From positions 1 to 22,145 of the forward strand of contig CAYMJV010000051.1 of the NCBI GenBank assembly GCA_964390545.1: a stretch of 22,145 nt of DNA. Reading direction: 5' to 3'. This document shows positions 13,408-21,520 of the stretch, one piece after another (the first letter of the stretch is position 1; the number at the start of each line of letters is the position of its first letter). The position numbers were made by a program, and so were the translations under genes. This DNA comes from CAYMJV01 sp964390545 (lineage in GTDB: Bacteria > Desulfobacterota > BSN033 > UBA1163). Below the pieces are notes generated by a model. It saw nothing but the letters and a program-made list of their open reading frames with translations. It searched no databases and had not been told where the DNA came from.

Positions 13408-13965
13408 ATGATCAAACCGTGGCCTTGCATCAAGTCCCGATCCAACGATTCTTATCGTGTCTTTTCCATAAGGACAGATACAGCTGTTTCTCCGCGAACC
13501 GGGATCCAGCATGATTTCTATGTGATCGAATCGGAGGACTGGATTAACGTCATTCCTCTGATCGCGGATCATCACGTTGTGATGATTAGACAATACCGAC
13601 ATGGAGCAAGAAAGGTAACCCTTGAGATACCCGGAGGATTGGTGGATCCTGGCGATACCCCGGAAAAAGCCGCCGCCAGAGAATTATTGGAAGAAACGGG
13701 TTATCAGGCAGAGGCCTTGGTTCAGATTGGTGTCGTGAATCCCAACCCGGCCCTCTTCAACAACCGCTGTTACACGTATGTTGCCCTAAATGTCAAAAAA
13801 ACTCATGATCCCGTGCTGGATCAGGCGGAGGATATTGAGGTCGTGCTCATTCCTCTCTCCGATATCCCGGTATTGATACAGAATGGCGAGATCGACCATG
13901 CCATGGTGATCACTGCTTTCCACTGGTATTTCTCCCAGATCCAACAAGGACTAAGAATACCTTGA
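13408..13965 (+). CDS. NUDIX hydrolase, ADP-ribose pyrophosphatase-like
   Basis: The 185-residue cytoplasmic enzyme carries a NUDIX box at residues 76-99 (GGLVDPGDTPEKAAARELLEETGY). The catalytic REUxEE element is intact (R91, E92, E95, E96). The usual glutamate at the GX5E position is aspartate here (D83). The preceding IRQYRHGARKVTLEIPGG is typical of the ADP-ribose pyrophosphatase (NudF/YffH) group, which cleaves ADP-ribose or related nucleotide sugars to AMP and a sugar phosphate. The ATG at 13408 is preceded by AGGAGA. Its stop codon overlaps the start of the EamA gene by four bases, so the two are translated in tandem. Substrate is not determinable from sequence. Confidence 0.9.
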   Translation: MIKPWPCIKSRSNDSYRVFSIRTDTAVSPRTGIQHDFYVIESEDWINVIPLIADHHVVMIRQYRHGARKVTLEIPGGLVDPGDTPEKAAARELLEETGYQAEALVQIGVVNPNPALFNNRCYTYVALNVKKTHDPVLDQAEDIEVVLIPLSDIPVLIQNGEIDHAMVITAFHWYFSQIQQGLRIP

Positions 13966-14843
13966 CCCCTCTCAGCACCGTCCTCGTTCTGATCTCTGCT
14001 CTCATCCACTCTTCATGGAATTTTTTTACCAAGAGAGGAAACTGGCCAGGAGAATTCTTCTTCTGGGTCTTTCTGTGGGGAGTCCTTTTCTACCTTCCAT
14101 TTTTCATCGCCTTTGGAGCTTTTCCATCCTTCCTGCTTCAGGCCCCCCCCAAACTCTGGTGGCTCACCCTCTCCTCCGGCTTTTTTGAGACGATCTATTT
14201 CATCTGTCTTGTTGAGGCCTACCGGGGAGGCGATCTCTCCTTGGTCTATCCTATCTCCCGTTCCGCCCCTCTTTTCACCCAGGTTTGGGCGATCTTTTTT
14301 ATTGGGGAAATTCTTTCTCCGAGGGGAGTCGGGGGGATCGTTCTTGTGATGATCGGCCTCTTTGTGATCTCGTTGAAGGATTTTCACATCGAGCATATCT
14401 TTCCACAACCAAACCGTTTCACCTCCCCCCCTTACCTCTTAGCCCTCACCGCTGCCGTTGCAAGCTCCATCTACTCCGTGATCGATAAAGTGGGGGTACA
14501 GATTCTTCATCCGGTCCTTTACATCTGGTTCATCAATCTCTGGATGACCACCTTCACAGGTCTCTACCTGATCCTTCGAAAACAAGTTTCCTTTCTGAAG
14601 ATCTGGAAGGAATCGAAAAAGGAGATTTTGATCATTGCGATTCTCCAGAACATTGCTTATCTTCTCGTCCTGATGGCGTTGCAGATGAGCAAGGTCAGTT
14701 ATGTGGTCGCCTTCCGCCAGGTGGGGGCTCTCTTTGGAGCAGTGATGGGAATTTATTTTCTAAAGGAAAGCTATTGGAAGACCCGGATCACGGGAGCCCT
14801 TATTCTCACGTTGGGTCTCTTACTAATAGGATTGGCGAAATAA
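13962..14843 (+). CDS. EamA/DMT-family inner-membrane transporter
   Basis: The 293-residue protein has about ten hydrophobic helices in two EamA halves, the plan of drug/metabolite transporters. Helix 1 (LSTVLVLISALIHSSWNFF) is followed by the family-like PISRSAPLFTQVWAIFFIGE, which ends the first half. The second half ends with VAFRQVGALFGAVMGIYFLKESYWKTRITGALILTLGLLLIG. It starts with TTG at 13962 overlapping the NUDIX stop as TTGA, with AAGGA eleven bases upstream; no later start would keep the first helix. Substrate is unknown; members export or import amino acids, nucleosides or sugars. Confidence 0.88.
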   Translation: MTPLSTVLVLISALIHSSWNFFTKRGNWPGEFFFWVFLWGVLFYLPFFIAFGAFPSFLLQAPPKLWWLTLSSGFFETIYFICLVEAYRGGDLSLVYPISRSAPLFTQVWAIFFIGEILSPRGVGGIVLVMIGLFVISLKDFHIEHIFPQPNRFTSPPYLLALTAAVASSIYSVIDKVGVQILHPVLYIWFINLWMTTFTGLYLILRKQVSFLKIWKESKKEILIIAILQNIAYLLVLMALQMSKVSYVVAFRQVGALFGAVMGIYFLKESYWKTRITGALILTLGLLLIGLAK

Positions 14844-14898
14844 GCTCTAAAGAATTCATGGGCCTAACAGTTGGATGAGATTTATGAAATCTATCCTG

Positions 14899-14927
14899 TT
14901 GACTAAGAATCCACAACCTGCTATTAG
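14899..14927 (+). promoter_or_regulatory. Possible promoter of the TRAP-TAXI unit
   Basis: TTGACT (14899-14904) and TATTAG (14922-14927) are 17 bases apart, about 100 bases ahead of the solute-binding protein ATG. The -35 box is good and the -10 box only fair. Confidence 0.4.
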
Positions 14928-15023
14928 GACAGAGAACCTCAGCCCTTCATGATATGTGCCGTGATAGCATGCCCTAGAGGAAGTCAAATAGCGTAAACAA
15001 ATCTGAACAAGGAGGTGGGAAAA

Positions 15024-16091
15024 ATGAGAAAGAGCATGACAATAGTTGTTTTATGTTTATTGATGGGATGGATGCTTTTTCTTCTTTTGGGGGGCTGGAA
15101 GGATGGACAAGCACAGACGACAAAGGAAGCACAGCCAAAAGTTGTTCTCCCAAAAGTGATTAACCTTGCCACACACCCCGTAGGAACCCTGCTAAACAGC
15201 TTCGGTAATGGTATGGCAACCGTATGGAGCAAGCATCTTCCTATGGTCGTGAAGGTGATGCCGACCACAGGCCCAACCGAGTGGCTGCCCATGATCGCAT
15301 CTGGCGAGGTTGATTTTGGAATATTAAATAATTGGGACGCAGAGAATGGCAGATACGGGAGAGAAGAGTATAAGGCTGCCACTGCAGGAAAAGGATCCCC
15401 CATCTTTCTGCTATGTAGTGGGACGCCTAATTTAGGCGGTATTTTAACGTCAGAGACGTCAGGGATAAAGAAGGGAAGTGATCTAAAGGGGAAACGGGTG
15501 GTCTGTATCTATACAGGCAGTGCGGGGATTTCAGGACAGGCAAGAGCGAATCTGGCGAATTTCGGATTGAAGACGAGTGATGTAAAGGTGGTTAGTGTCC
15601 CAAGCGTGGAAGCGGGTGTAAGGGCCATCATCGAAGGACGGGCAGATGCGACGGGTTCTGTGGGGTTAGGCATGGCCACCAATTCTGAACTGGAGGCGGA
15701 CAAAGGGGCACGATACCTCTCTTTCGAGCCTTCGCCGGAGGCAGTGCAGAGGATGCAGGAGCATTTTCCATGCTACTTGGTCCAGGTAAACCCAGGACCC
15801 GGAAGGATTGGAATTAAGGAGCCCACCTATATGATGGCTTATGATTTTTATCTCGTCGGTTCTGAAAAGATGAGTCCTGATGTGGCTTATAGCCTCATCA
15901 AAACGCTTTGGGAATTTGACAAGGAGCTCGCTCCGATCCACATCCGGCTTAAGGATTGGACAAGGGACCGGTTTGTGACAAAGACGGCTACCATCCCCTA
16001 TCACCCTGGCGCCGTTAGGTTTTATAAGGAAATCGGCGCGTGGGGAGCAGAGATGGATAGCGTTCAAAAGAAACTGCTCGAAGAGAAATAA
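15024..16091 (+). CDS. TAXI-family TRAP solute-binding protein
   Basis: This is the periplasmic substrate-binding component of a tripartite ATP-independent transporter. The 355-residue product has a signal peptide (about residues 1-30: RKSMTIVVLCLLMGWMLFLL, then GGWKDGQAQ). TAXI features follow: INLATHPVGTLLNSFGNGMATVW, MPTTGPTEWLPMIASGEVDFGILNNWDA, the region LKGKRVVCIYTGSAGISGQA, and VEAGVRAIIEGRADATGSVG. The ATG at 15024 is chosen because AAGGAGG lies eight bases upstream; the in-frame GTG at 15015 overlaps that ribosome site and cannot be the start. The fused TRAP permease follows after 60 bases. Substrate is unknown; known TAXI systems take glutamate or other small carboxylates, but few are characterised. 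Confidence 0.93.
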   Translation: MRKSMTIVVLCLLMGWMLFLLLGGWKDGQAQTTKEAQPKVVLPKVINLATHPVGTLLNSFGNGMATVWSKHLPMVVKVMPTTGPTEWLPMIASGEVDFGILNNWDAENGRYGREEYKAATAGKGSPIFLLCSGTPNLGGILTSETSGIKKGSDLKGKRVVCIYTGSAGISGQARANLANFGLKTSDVKVVSVPSVEAGVRAIIEGRADATGSVGLGMATNSELEADKGARYLSFEPSPEAVQRMQEHFPCYLVQVNPGPGRIGIKEPTYMMAYDFYLVGSEKMSPDVAYSLIKTLWEFDKELAPIHIRLKDWTRDRFVTKTATIPYHPGAVRFYKEIGAWGAEMDSVQKKLLEEK

Positions 16092-16098
16092 GACATAC

Positions 16099-16127
16099 TT
16101 GAGGGGCCCCGAATCCGGGTCCCTCAA
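16099..16127 (+). promoter_or_regulatory. Intercistronic stem-loop between binding protein and permease
   Basis: TTGAGGG (16099-16105) pairs with CCCTCAA (16121-16127), with an inner CCCG/CGGG stem (16108-16111 with 16116-16119). There is no T-run. Such hairpins commonly protect the upstream message so that the binding protein outnumbers its permease. Confidence 0.5.
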
Positions 16128-16151
16128 CTCTCCCTAAGAAAATCAATACTC

Positions 16152-18089
16152 ATGATCAGATCACGAATGCTATCCAACAAGATCTCAGGGCGGTTGTCAT
16201 GGATCATTACCCTTCTTGTTCCGGTGGTGGGTCTCGTGGCGATACTGGATCTCCCTTTTTATTTTACCAGGACGTCTACATTCATCCAACAATACTTAGC
16301 TCTGTTTTGGGGACTCATCAGTGCGCTGATCTTTCTAATCGTTCCTGCTAAGAAGGGGGCACCTCGCGAAGGAACCCCTTTTTATGATGTAATCCTGTCG
16401 GTCGCCAGCATATGTGTCGGGTTATATGTGACCCTCTATTACCCAAAGATTTTATTTACCTTAGGAATCCTTGATCCAACCCGAATCATCTTAGGGATCT
16501 TGGCAGTGATGATTGTATTGGAATCGACTCGACGCTTAGAAGGATGGCCCCTTGTCATTATCATTCTTTGCTTTATCGCTTATGCCCTCTTCAGCAACTA
16601 TTTCCCAGGAATTCTCCAAACGAGGGGAGTCCCCTGGCGGAGGTTGGCAATTCAGCTTTATCTGGGTGCGGACTCCCTATTCGGCACCCCTCTCAAAATG
16701 GGGGTCACCGTTGTCTTCGCCTTTGTTCTGTTCGGTGCATTTCTAAGCAGTACTGGAGGAAGTGAGTTTTTCGTGGGGATTGCGAACTCCCTCTTCGGCC
16801 GTCGAAGAGGAGGAGCAGCGAAAGCAGCTGTGGTTGCCAGCATGCTCCTCGGTGGGTTCAGTGCGAGTGCCGTGGGGAATGTGGCAACCATAGGAGTGGT
16901 CACCATTCCCATGATGAAGAAGGCAGGGTATCCTGCTAAATTTGCTGCCGCCGTTGAGGCCGTATCGGGCACAGGAGATCTCATCATCCCACCCATCATG
17001 GGCACGGCTGCCTTCATCATGCCTGAATTTCTTGGAGTTCCTTATGCCACAGTGGCCATAGCCGCTTTGGTTCCTGGTATCCTCTATTACTTGGGCGATT
17101 TTATGCAGATCGATTTAAGGGCCGCAAAAATTGGACTCAAACCATTGGCTCCTGAAGAAATCCCAGCCCTTAAGCAAGTCCTTCGAAAGGGATGGTACTT
17201 TCTGGTGCCCATTGGCTTGCTGATCTACACCATCTTCATCCTTTTCATGAGACCCGATCTATCTGCACTGGTATCGATTGCCGGACTTTTAATCGTAGTG
17301 GCTTTTAGCAGGGAAAAACGTCAAATCTTCAAGATGAATCATTTATTGAGGATATTACAGGGCAGTTGCAGGTTTATGCTTGAAATGACGGTTGTCTGTG
17401 CTGCCGCTGGATTAATCGTAGGTCTTGTGACCTATACCGGCTTAGGTCAATCTCTGGCACTTTTTCTTACCCAATTGAGCGGAGGGAATCTCCTCATTTT
17501 AGCTATTCTAACCGCTATCGCCAGTACGATTCTTGGAATGGGCATGCCTGTGACGCCTTGTTACATTCTCTTAGCGACCACGGCGGCACCGGCGATGGTC
17601 CAATTAGGCGTAAGCCCGCTCTTGGCCCACCTCTTCGTTTACTACTTTGGCACATTCTCATTTCTGACTCCACCTGTGTGCCTGGCTGTTTATGCTGCAG
17701 CTGCCATTGCAGAGGCACCAGTGATCAGCACGGGTTATCAGGCAATGAAGCTCGCGGTGGCCGGTTATCTCGTCCCTTTCTTCTTCCTCTTCAAGCCAGG
17801 CCTCGCCCTTTTGGGTTCACCCCTTCACATCGCTTTCTCGGTCTTGGAAGGGACCTCAGCAACCATTCTTATAGCAATGGCTGTCGAAGGATACTTCATC
17901 CGTCCATTGAATCTCCTTGAAAGAACCGCTATTCTTATTGCTGGGCTCAGCCTCTTTGCCCCTGGCTGGCAAACGGATATCGTTGCTATTCTGATTGCTA
18001 CACCGATACTTTATATCCACTGGAAAAGATTTCGTCCAATGAATCTCGAAACCTACGGCTTGAACGAAAAAAGAACGAATCAGAGTTGA
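16152..18089 (+). CDS. TRAP transporter permease, fused small and large subunits
   Basis: The 645-residue inner-membrane protein joins the 4-helix (DctQ-like) and 12-helix (DctM-like) parts in one chain, the usual form for TAXI systems. The first hydrophobic segments are residues 13-60. The DctM part includes GVTVVFAFVLFGAFLSSTGG, GGAAKAAVVASMLLGGFSAS, AVEAVSGTGDLIIPPIMGTA, AIASTILGMGMPVTPCYILL and FGTFSFLTPPVCLAVYAAAA, all typical of the membrane pathway. With the binding protein it would import a substrate using a sodium or proton gradient. The ATG at 16152 has little ribosome-site sequence; MLSNK six residues in is a second choice. The amidohydrolase gene 214 bases downstream may act on the imported compound. 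Confidence 0.94.
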   Translation: MIRSRMLSNKISGRLSWIITLLVPVVGLVAILDLPFYFTRTSTFIQQYLALFWGLISALIFLIVPAKKGAPREGTPFYDVILSVASICVGLYVTLYYPKILFTLGILDPTRIILGILAVMIVLESTRRLEGWPLVIIILCFIAYALFSNYFPGILQTRGVPWRRLAIQLYLGADSLFGTPLKMGVTVVFAFVLFGAFLSSTGGSEFFVGIANSLFGRRRGGAAKAAVVASMLLGGFSASAVGNVATIGVVTIPMMKKAGYPAKFAAAVEAVSGTGDLIIPPIMGTAAFIMPEFLGVPYATVAIAALVPGILYYLGDFMQIDLRAAKIGLKPLAPEEIPALKQVLRKGWYFLVPIGLLIYTIFILFMRPDLSALVSIAGLLIVVAFSREKRQIFKMNHLLRILQGSCRFMLEMTVVCAAAGLIVGLVTYTGLGQSLALFLTQLSGGNLLILAILTAIASTILGMGMPVTPCYILLATTAAPAMVQLGVSPLLAHLFVYYFGTFSFLTPPVCLAVYAAAAIAEAPVISTGYQAMKLAVAGYLVPFFFLFKPGLALLGSPLHIAFSVLEGTSATILIAMAVEGYFIRPLNLLERTAILIAGLSLFAPGWQTDIVAILIATPILYIHWKRFRPMNLETYGLNEKRTNQS

Positions 18090-18111
18090 ATTCTAGCTAA
18101 ACATATTTGAA

Positions 18112-18238
18112 ATTTCCCCACCTATTCCCCTCCCCCTTTTCGATGGGGGAGGGTGAGGGTGGGGGTGAACAGAATAAACACCCTCTGGCCCCCTCCCCTT
18201 CATCCCCTCCCACCAAGGGAGGGGAGATTATGGGGAAT
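18112..18238. repeat. C-rich double-hairpin repeat after the TRAP permease
   Basis: CCCTCCCCC/GGGGGAGGG (18128-18136 with 18145-18153) and CCCCTCCC/GGGAGGGG (18204-18211 with 18217-18224) form two stem-loops. The whole is bounded by imperfect inverted ends (ATTTCCCCA near 18112, TGGGGAATT near 18231). It resembles a paired REP (BIME-like) unit and separates the transporter from the amidohydrolase. No gene is seen in it. Confidence 0.6.
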
Positions 18239-18303
18239 TGAAAAAAAGTTAGAAGAAAATTCTCAGATTTAACACTGTAAGAATCTAATACAGGAGGTTT
18301 TTC

Positions 18304-19311
18304 ATGAAGATAGACATTTTCAACCACTTCTTCCCAAAATCCTATTACGATAAGATGATTAAATTGATGCCAAAGGGTAAGGACATGAACAAACGGGTCA
18401 GAAATATTCCTTCCATTGTTGACCTTGATGTTCGCTTCAAGATCATGGACACTTTCGACGACTACGTCCAAATCATATGTCTACCCCAACCACCGATAGA
18501 GACTTTAGGCCCTCCGTCTGTCTCAACGGATATGGCAAAACTCGGAAATGACGGGATGGCTGAGTTGGTCAGGAAATACCCGGATCGTTTCCCTGGTTTC
18601 ATTGCCTCTTTGCCAATGAACGACCCTGATGGGCTTTTGACTGAGGCAAAACGGGCCATTCATGAGCTCGGAGCAGTTGGAGTGCAGATATTCACCAATG
18701 TCCTTGGACGACCTTTAACCAAGCCTGAAACCATACCTCTTTTTGACCTCATGGCTGAATTGGACCGGCCCATCTGGATCCATCCGGCTCGCGGCGCCGA
18801 TTTCCCAGATTACAAGGGTGAACCTAAAAGCCACTTCGAGATCTGGTTTATCTTTGGCTGGCCTTACGAAACGAGTGTGGCCATGGCCCATCTTGTCTTC
18901 TCAGGGTTGTTTGATCGCCACCCCAACATCAAAATCATCACACATCATATGGGTGGAATGATCCCCTATTTCGAAGGCCGTGTCGGACCCGGCTGGGATC
19001 TATTGGGCACTCGGACGTCTGATGAGGATTACACTCTTTTGCTGAAGAAACTGAAGAAGAGACCTCTCGATTATTTCCGTTTGTTCTATGCAGATACGGC
19101 ACTATTCGGGGCAAAAGAGGCAACCATCTGCGGCTTGAAATTCTTCGGGGCGGAAAGAACCCTTTTCGCTTCGGATTGCCCCTTCGATCCTGAGAGAGGC
19201 TCAGCCTATATTCGGTGTACCATCGAGATCCTCGATAGCATCGATATGAAACCGGAAGACCGAAAGGCCATCTATGAGGGGAACGCTCGAAGACTTCTGA
19301 AATTGAAATAA
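18304..19311 (+). CDS. Amidohydrolase-2 (ACMSD-like) family protein
   Basis: The 335-residue TIM-barrel protein belongs to the amidohydrolase_2 group, which includes ACMSD and several aromatic-acid decarboxylases and hydrolases. Hallmarks are IWIHPARG (H160), IKIITHHMGGMIPYFEGRV (H214, H215) and LFASDCPFDPE (D291). The N-terminal metal motif, normally DIHxH, reads DIFNHFFP, so the first histidine ligand is phenylalanine (F6) while H8 remains. This could change metal binding or mark a subfamily with a single, differently held metal. AGGAGG lies six bases ahead of the ATG at 18304. Position after a TRAP-TAXI transporter suggests a catabolic step on an imported carboxylate, which is inference. 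Confidence 0.85.
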   Translation: MKIDIFNHFFPKSYYDKMIKLMPKGKDMNKRVRNIPSIVDLDVRFKIMDTFDDYVQIICLPQPPIETLGPPSVSTDMAKLGNDGMAELVRKYPDRFPGFIASLPMNDPDGLLTEAKRAIHELGAVGVQIFTNVLGRPLTKPETIPLFDLMAELDRPIWIHPARGADFPDYKGEPKSHFEIWFIFGWPYETSVAMAHLVFSGLFDRHPNIKIITHHMGGMIPYFEGRVGPGWDLLGTRTSDEDYTLLLKKLKKRPLDYFRLFYADTALFGAKEATICGLKFFGAERTLFASDCPFDPERGSAYIRCTIEILDSIDMKPEDRKAIYEGNARRLLKLK

Positions 19312-19325
19312 TAATGAAGACCCTT

Positions 19326-20009
19326 TCAGCCGAATAAAGCTTTAAAATAGAGAATGAGTACAATCAATATCAGAGCTGGGATGAAATTGCCTACCCTGAT
19401 CTTTTGCAGCCCCAGAATATTGATCCCAATGCCTATCACAATGACTCCGCCCACGGAAGTCAACTCTCTCACCATGACAGGAGTGAAGAAGAATTGAATC
19501 TTTGAAGCCAGCAAAGTCAGGCTTCCCTGATACAGCAAAACGGGTACAGCAGAACCCAGAACCCCTGCCCCCATGCTTGCTGCGAAGGGGATGGAAATGA
19601 TTCCATCTAACAAAGCCTTGGTAACTAAGATAGAATGGTCCCCCTTCAGACCATCGGTAATGCTTCCCACAATTGCCAAGGACCCGACGCAAAAAAGCAG
19701 ACTCGCATAGATGAATCCTTTCGCAGGACTCTTCTCTGTCAGATTCAGGCGTTTTTCTAGCCAACTTCCAAACCGATCGAGGCGACTTTCAATATCAAGC
19801 CATTCCCCCAGTGCTGCCCCCAAGGCCAGACTGATCAATACCATGATGAGTTCCTGCCCCTGAATAGCCATGCCCAATCCTACGACCAGAGTAAAGAGAC
19901 CCAGAACCTGCAGGGTGGTCTGTGCGATCTTTTCAGGAAAACCTTTGCGGAATAATAATCCTAGCGCCCCTCCAACGATGATGGCAATGGCATTGATGAT
20001 GGTTCCCAT
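19326..20009 (-). CDS. DUF554 integral membrane protein
   Basis: The 227-residue protein matches the DUF554 (YdfK-like) family. It begins MGTIINAIAIIVGGALGLLF and has six or more hydrophobic helices, including LGLFTLVVGLGMAIQG, ALLDGIISIPFAASMGAGVL and TSVGGVIVIGIGINILGL; GALGLLFRKGFPE and GEWLDIESRLDRFGSWLE are typical loops. The biochemical role of the family is unknown; transport has been suggested. An AGAGG element precedes the ATG at 20009. It is convergent with the amidohydrolase, with 14 bases between the stops. The transposase gene upstream on the same strand ends 33 bases before its start. Confidence 0.9.
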   Translation of the reverse strand: MGTIINAIAIIVGGALGLLFRKGFPEKIAQTTLQVLGLFTLVVGLGMAIQGQELIMVLISLALGAALGEWLDIESRLDRFGSWLEKRLNLTEKSPAKGFIYASLLFCVGSLAIVGSITDGLKGDHSILVTKALLDGIISIPFAASMGAGVLGSAVPVLLYQGSLTLLASKIQFFFTPVMVRELTSVGGVIVIGIGINILGLQKIRVGNFIPALILIVLILYFKALFG

Positions 20010-20042
20010 GAAACATACCTCTCTTATGATTTTCCTTATGAA

Positions 20043-20612
20043 TCACTTTATCTCAGCATTATTTCGGACATGCCTGAAGATCTCATCCTCCAATACATCT
20101 GTACCAATCTTTTCTGGATTCTCTCTGTCAAGAGACCATTTCAAGGGGTTATTTTTTATGTATTCTCTGATTTTATTTAATTCGTACTCATTGCGGATGA
20201 TGTGGTCGTAGTAATTTCTCTGCCAAATAGGAATTCCAGGGGTTTTGTGAAACAAATTGATTTGTCTCGTTGTTGTTGATTTAAACCCCCGAATGATTGC
20301 ACCAACTGTTTTTGATGGTGATTTAAATCTGTTTTGTAGGGGCGTATCGCAATACGCCCCTACACCCTGGGTAATCATGATGATTCCATGCAAATGATTT
20401 GGCATCACAACAAATTCATCTAAAATTACATTTTGCCTTATGCGCCCTGTATTCAACCATTCTTTGTCTAGAATTTTTTTTACTTCCTCTTCCTCAAATA
20501 ACAATCCTCTGTTGTGGGTACAAATTGTTACAAAATAGGCTCCACTTTGTGAATAATCATACCCCTTCAACCGAATTGACCTTCTGTGATGAACTCGCGG
20601 GGTCATCTTCAT
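20043..20612 (-). CDS. REP-associated tyrosine transposase (RAYT)
   Basis: The 189-residue protein is a Y1 HUH-type single-strand DNA transposase of the IS200-related RAYT group, domesticated enzymes thought to act on REP hairpins. It shows HHRRSIRLKGYDYSQSGAYF and VTICTHNR near the N-terminus. The HUH motif is H73-L74-H75 in MPNHLHGIIMI. The C-terminal helix region YYDHIIRNEYELNKIREYI ends in KNNP, where Y151 is the best candidate nucleophile. It appears full length. Residues 83-92 (GVGAYCDTPL) are encoded by a REP hairpin inside the gene (20336-20363), and a near-identical hairpin lies 25 bases upstream of the start codon (20637-20662). The pairing of enzyme and matching repeats supports the assignment. 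Activity cannot be judged from sequence. Confidence 0.93.
   Translation of the reverse strand: MKMTPRVHHRRSIRLKGYDYSQSGAYFVTICTHNRGLLFEEEEVKKILDKEWLNTGRIRQNVILDEFVVMPNHLHGIIMITQGVGAYCDTPLQNRFKSPSKTVGAIIRGFKSTTTRQINLFHKTPGIPIWQRNYYDHIIRNEYELNKIREYIKNNPLKWSLDRENPEKIGTDVLEDEIFRHVRNNAEIK
20336..20363. repeat. REP hairpin inside the RAYT gene
   Basis: GTAGGGGCGTAT (20336-20347) and ATACGCCCCTAC (20352-20363) are perfect 12-bp arms around CGCA. The element is in frame with the transposase, encoding the segment just after the HUH motif without breaking the protein. Confidence 0.85.
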
Positions 20613-20636
20613 ACATTTTTTGCGTTATTCAATCTA

Positions 20637-20662
20637 TAGGGGCGTATTGCAATACGCCCCTA
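20637..20662. repeat. REP palindrome upstream of the RAYT gene
   Basis: TAGGGGCGTATTG and CAATACGCCCCTA are immediately adjacent, a perfect 26-base palindrome 25 bases ahead of the transposase start codon. It has the same sequence as the hairpin at 20336 except around the centre. It also lies in the leader region of the divergent amidohydrolase gene at 20765. Confidence 0.85.
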
Positions 20663-20764
20663 CGTGATTAGACTATTACCATAATACTGAAAAAATTAGA
20701 ACCATATTTCAATTCTGGTGTGGTAAAATAGGCCTCAACCAATTCGCTGAAAAAGGAGAAACCC

Positions 20765-21520
20765 ATGAACGTCATCTTCCATAAAAGATTTTACGAGGTC
20801 TATGCTCATGATCCGGCGGCTGCGCCAGGGAGAATGGAAGCGATCGTCAAGGCCCTGGAGAAAGAATATAAGTTTCTCGAACCCGGACCCGCTTCAGAGA
20901 GGGATTTGGAGAGGGTCCATGGAAGGAATCATATTCAATCGGTCAAGGGAGACCCCATGGTCTATGAGATTGGGCTCCTTGCAGCCGGAGGAGCAATCCT
21001 GGCAGCGGAAACGGCTTTTGAAGGTCAACCTGCCTTTGGTCTCATTCGGCCTCCAGGACACCATGCCAGTCCCCATTCCTGCTGGGGTTTCTGTTATTTC
21101 AATAATGTCGCGATCGCCATCAAAAAACTGGTCAGCGAAGGGAAGATCAAAAGTGCCCTCATTCTCGACTTCGACCTCCATTACGGAGACGGCACGGCCA
21201 ATACCTTTGGCAATTCAAATGAGGCAGGTTATTTTCATCCCGAAGGGACAAATCGACAGGCCTTTCTGAAGGAAGTAGAACAGGCTCTTCAATCCAAGAC
21301 TCCTTACGATATCATTGCAGTCTCCGCTGGATTCGACCGTCACGAAAAGGACTGGGGAGGTCTGCTCACTACTGAAGATTATCTCACCATTGGAAAATGG
21401 GTTAAAGAACAATCCCTAACCCACTGCCAGGGAAGACGCTTTGGAGTCCTGGAGGGGGGTTATAACCACTCCGTCCTCGGAAAAAATGTGAAGAGTTTTC
21501 TTCAGGGATTGAGCGATTGA
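20765..21520 (+). CDS. Histone deacetylase / acetylpolyamine amidohydrolase family protein
   Basis: The 251-residue protein has the arginase-deacetylase fold hallmarks: RPPGHHASPHSCWGFCYFNN (catalytic histidine pair H99, H100), LDFDLHYGDGT (zinc ligands D137, H139), AVSAGFDRH (third ligand D191) and LEGGYN (candidate transition-state tyrosine Y233). Bacterial members deacetylate acetylpolyamines or other small N-acetyl amines, acetoin-linked targets, or lysines. It is short for the family, because the segment between DGT and the DIIAVSAGFD strand is compact. AAAGGAG precedes the ATG at 20765. It is about 9 kb from the polyamine block, and the 36-bp operator array is absent from its upstream region, so a link to polyamines rests on family alone. 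Its end overlaps the convergent next gene by 19 bases. Confidence 0.9.
   Translation: MNVIFHKRFYEVYAHDPAAAPGRMEAIVKALEKEYKFLEPGPASERDLERVHGRNHIQSVKGDPMVYEIGLLAAGGAILAAETAFEGQPAFGLIRPPGHHASPHSCWGFCYFNNVAIAIKKLVSEGKIKSALILDFDLHYGDGTANTFGNSNEAGYFHPEGTNRQAFLKEVEQALQSKTPYDIIAVSAGFDRHEKDWGGLLTTEDYLTIGKWVKEQSLTHCQGRRFGVLEGGYNHSVLGKNVKSFLQGLSD

Noticed and set aside
15015..15023. GTG at 15015 as start of the TAXI protein
   Set aside because: It overlaps the AAGGAGG ribosome site; the ATG at 15024 has proper spacing and begins a normal signal peptide.
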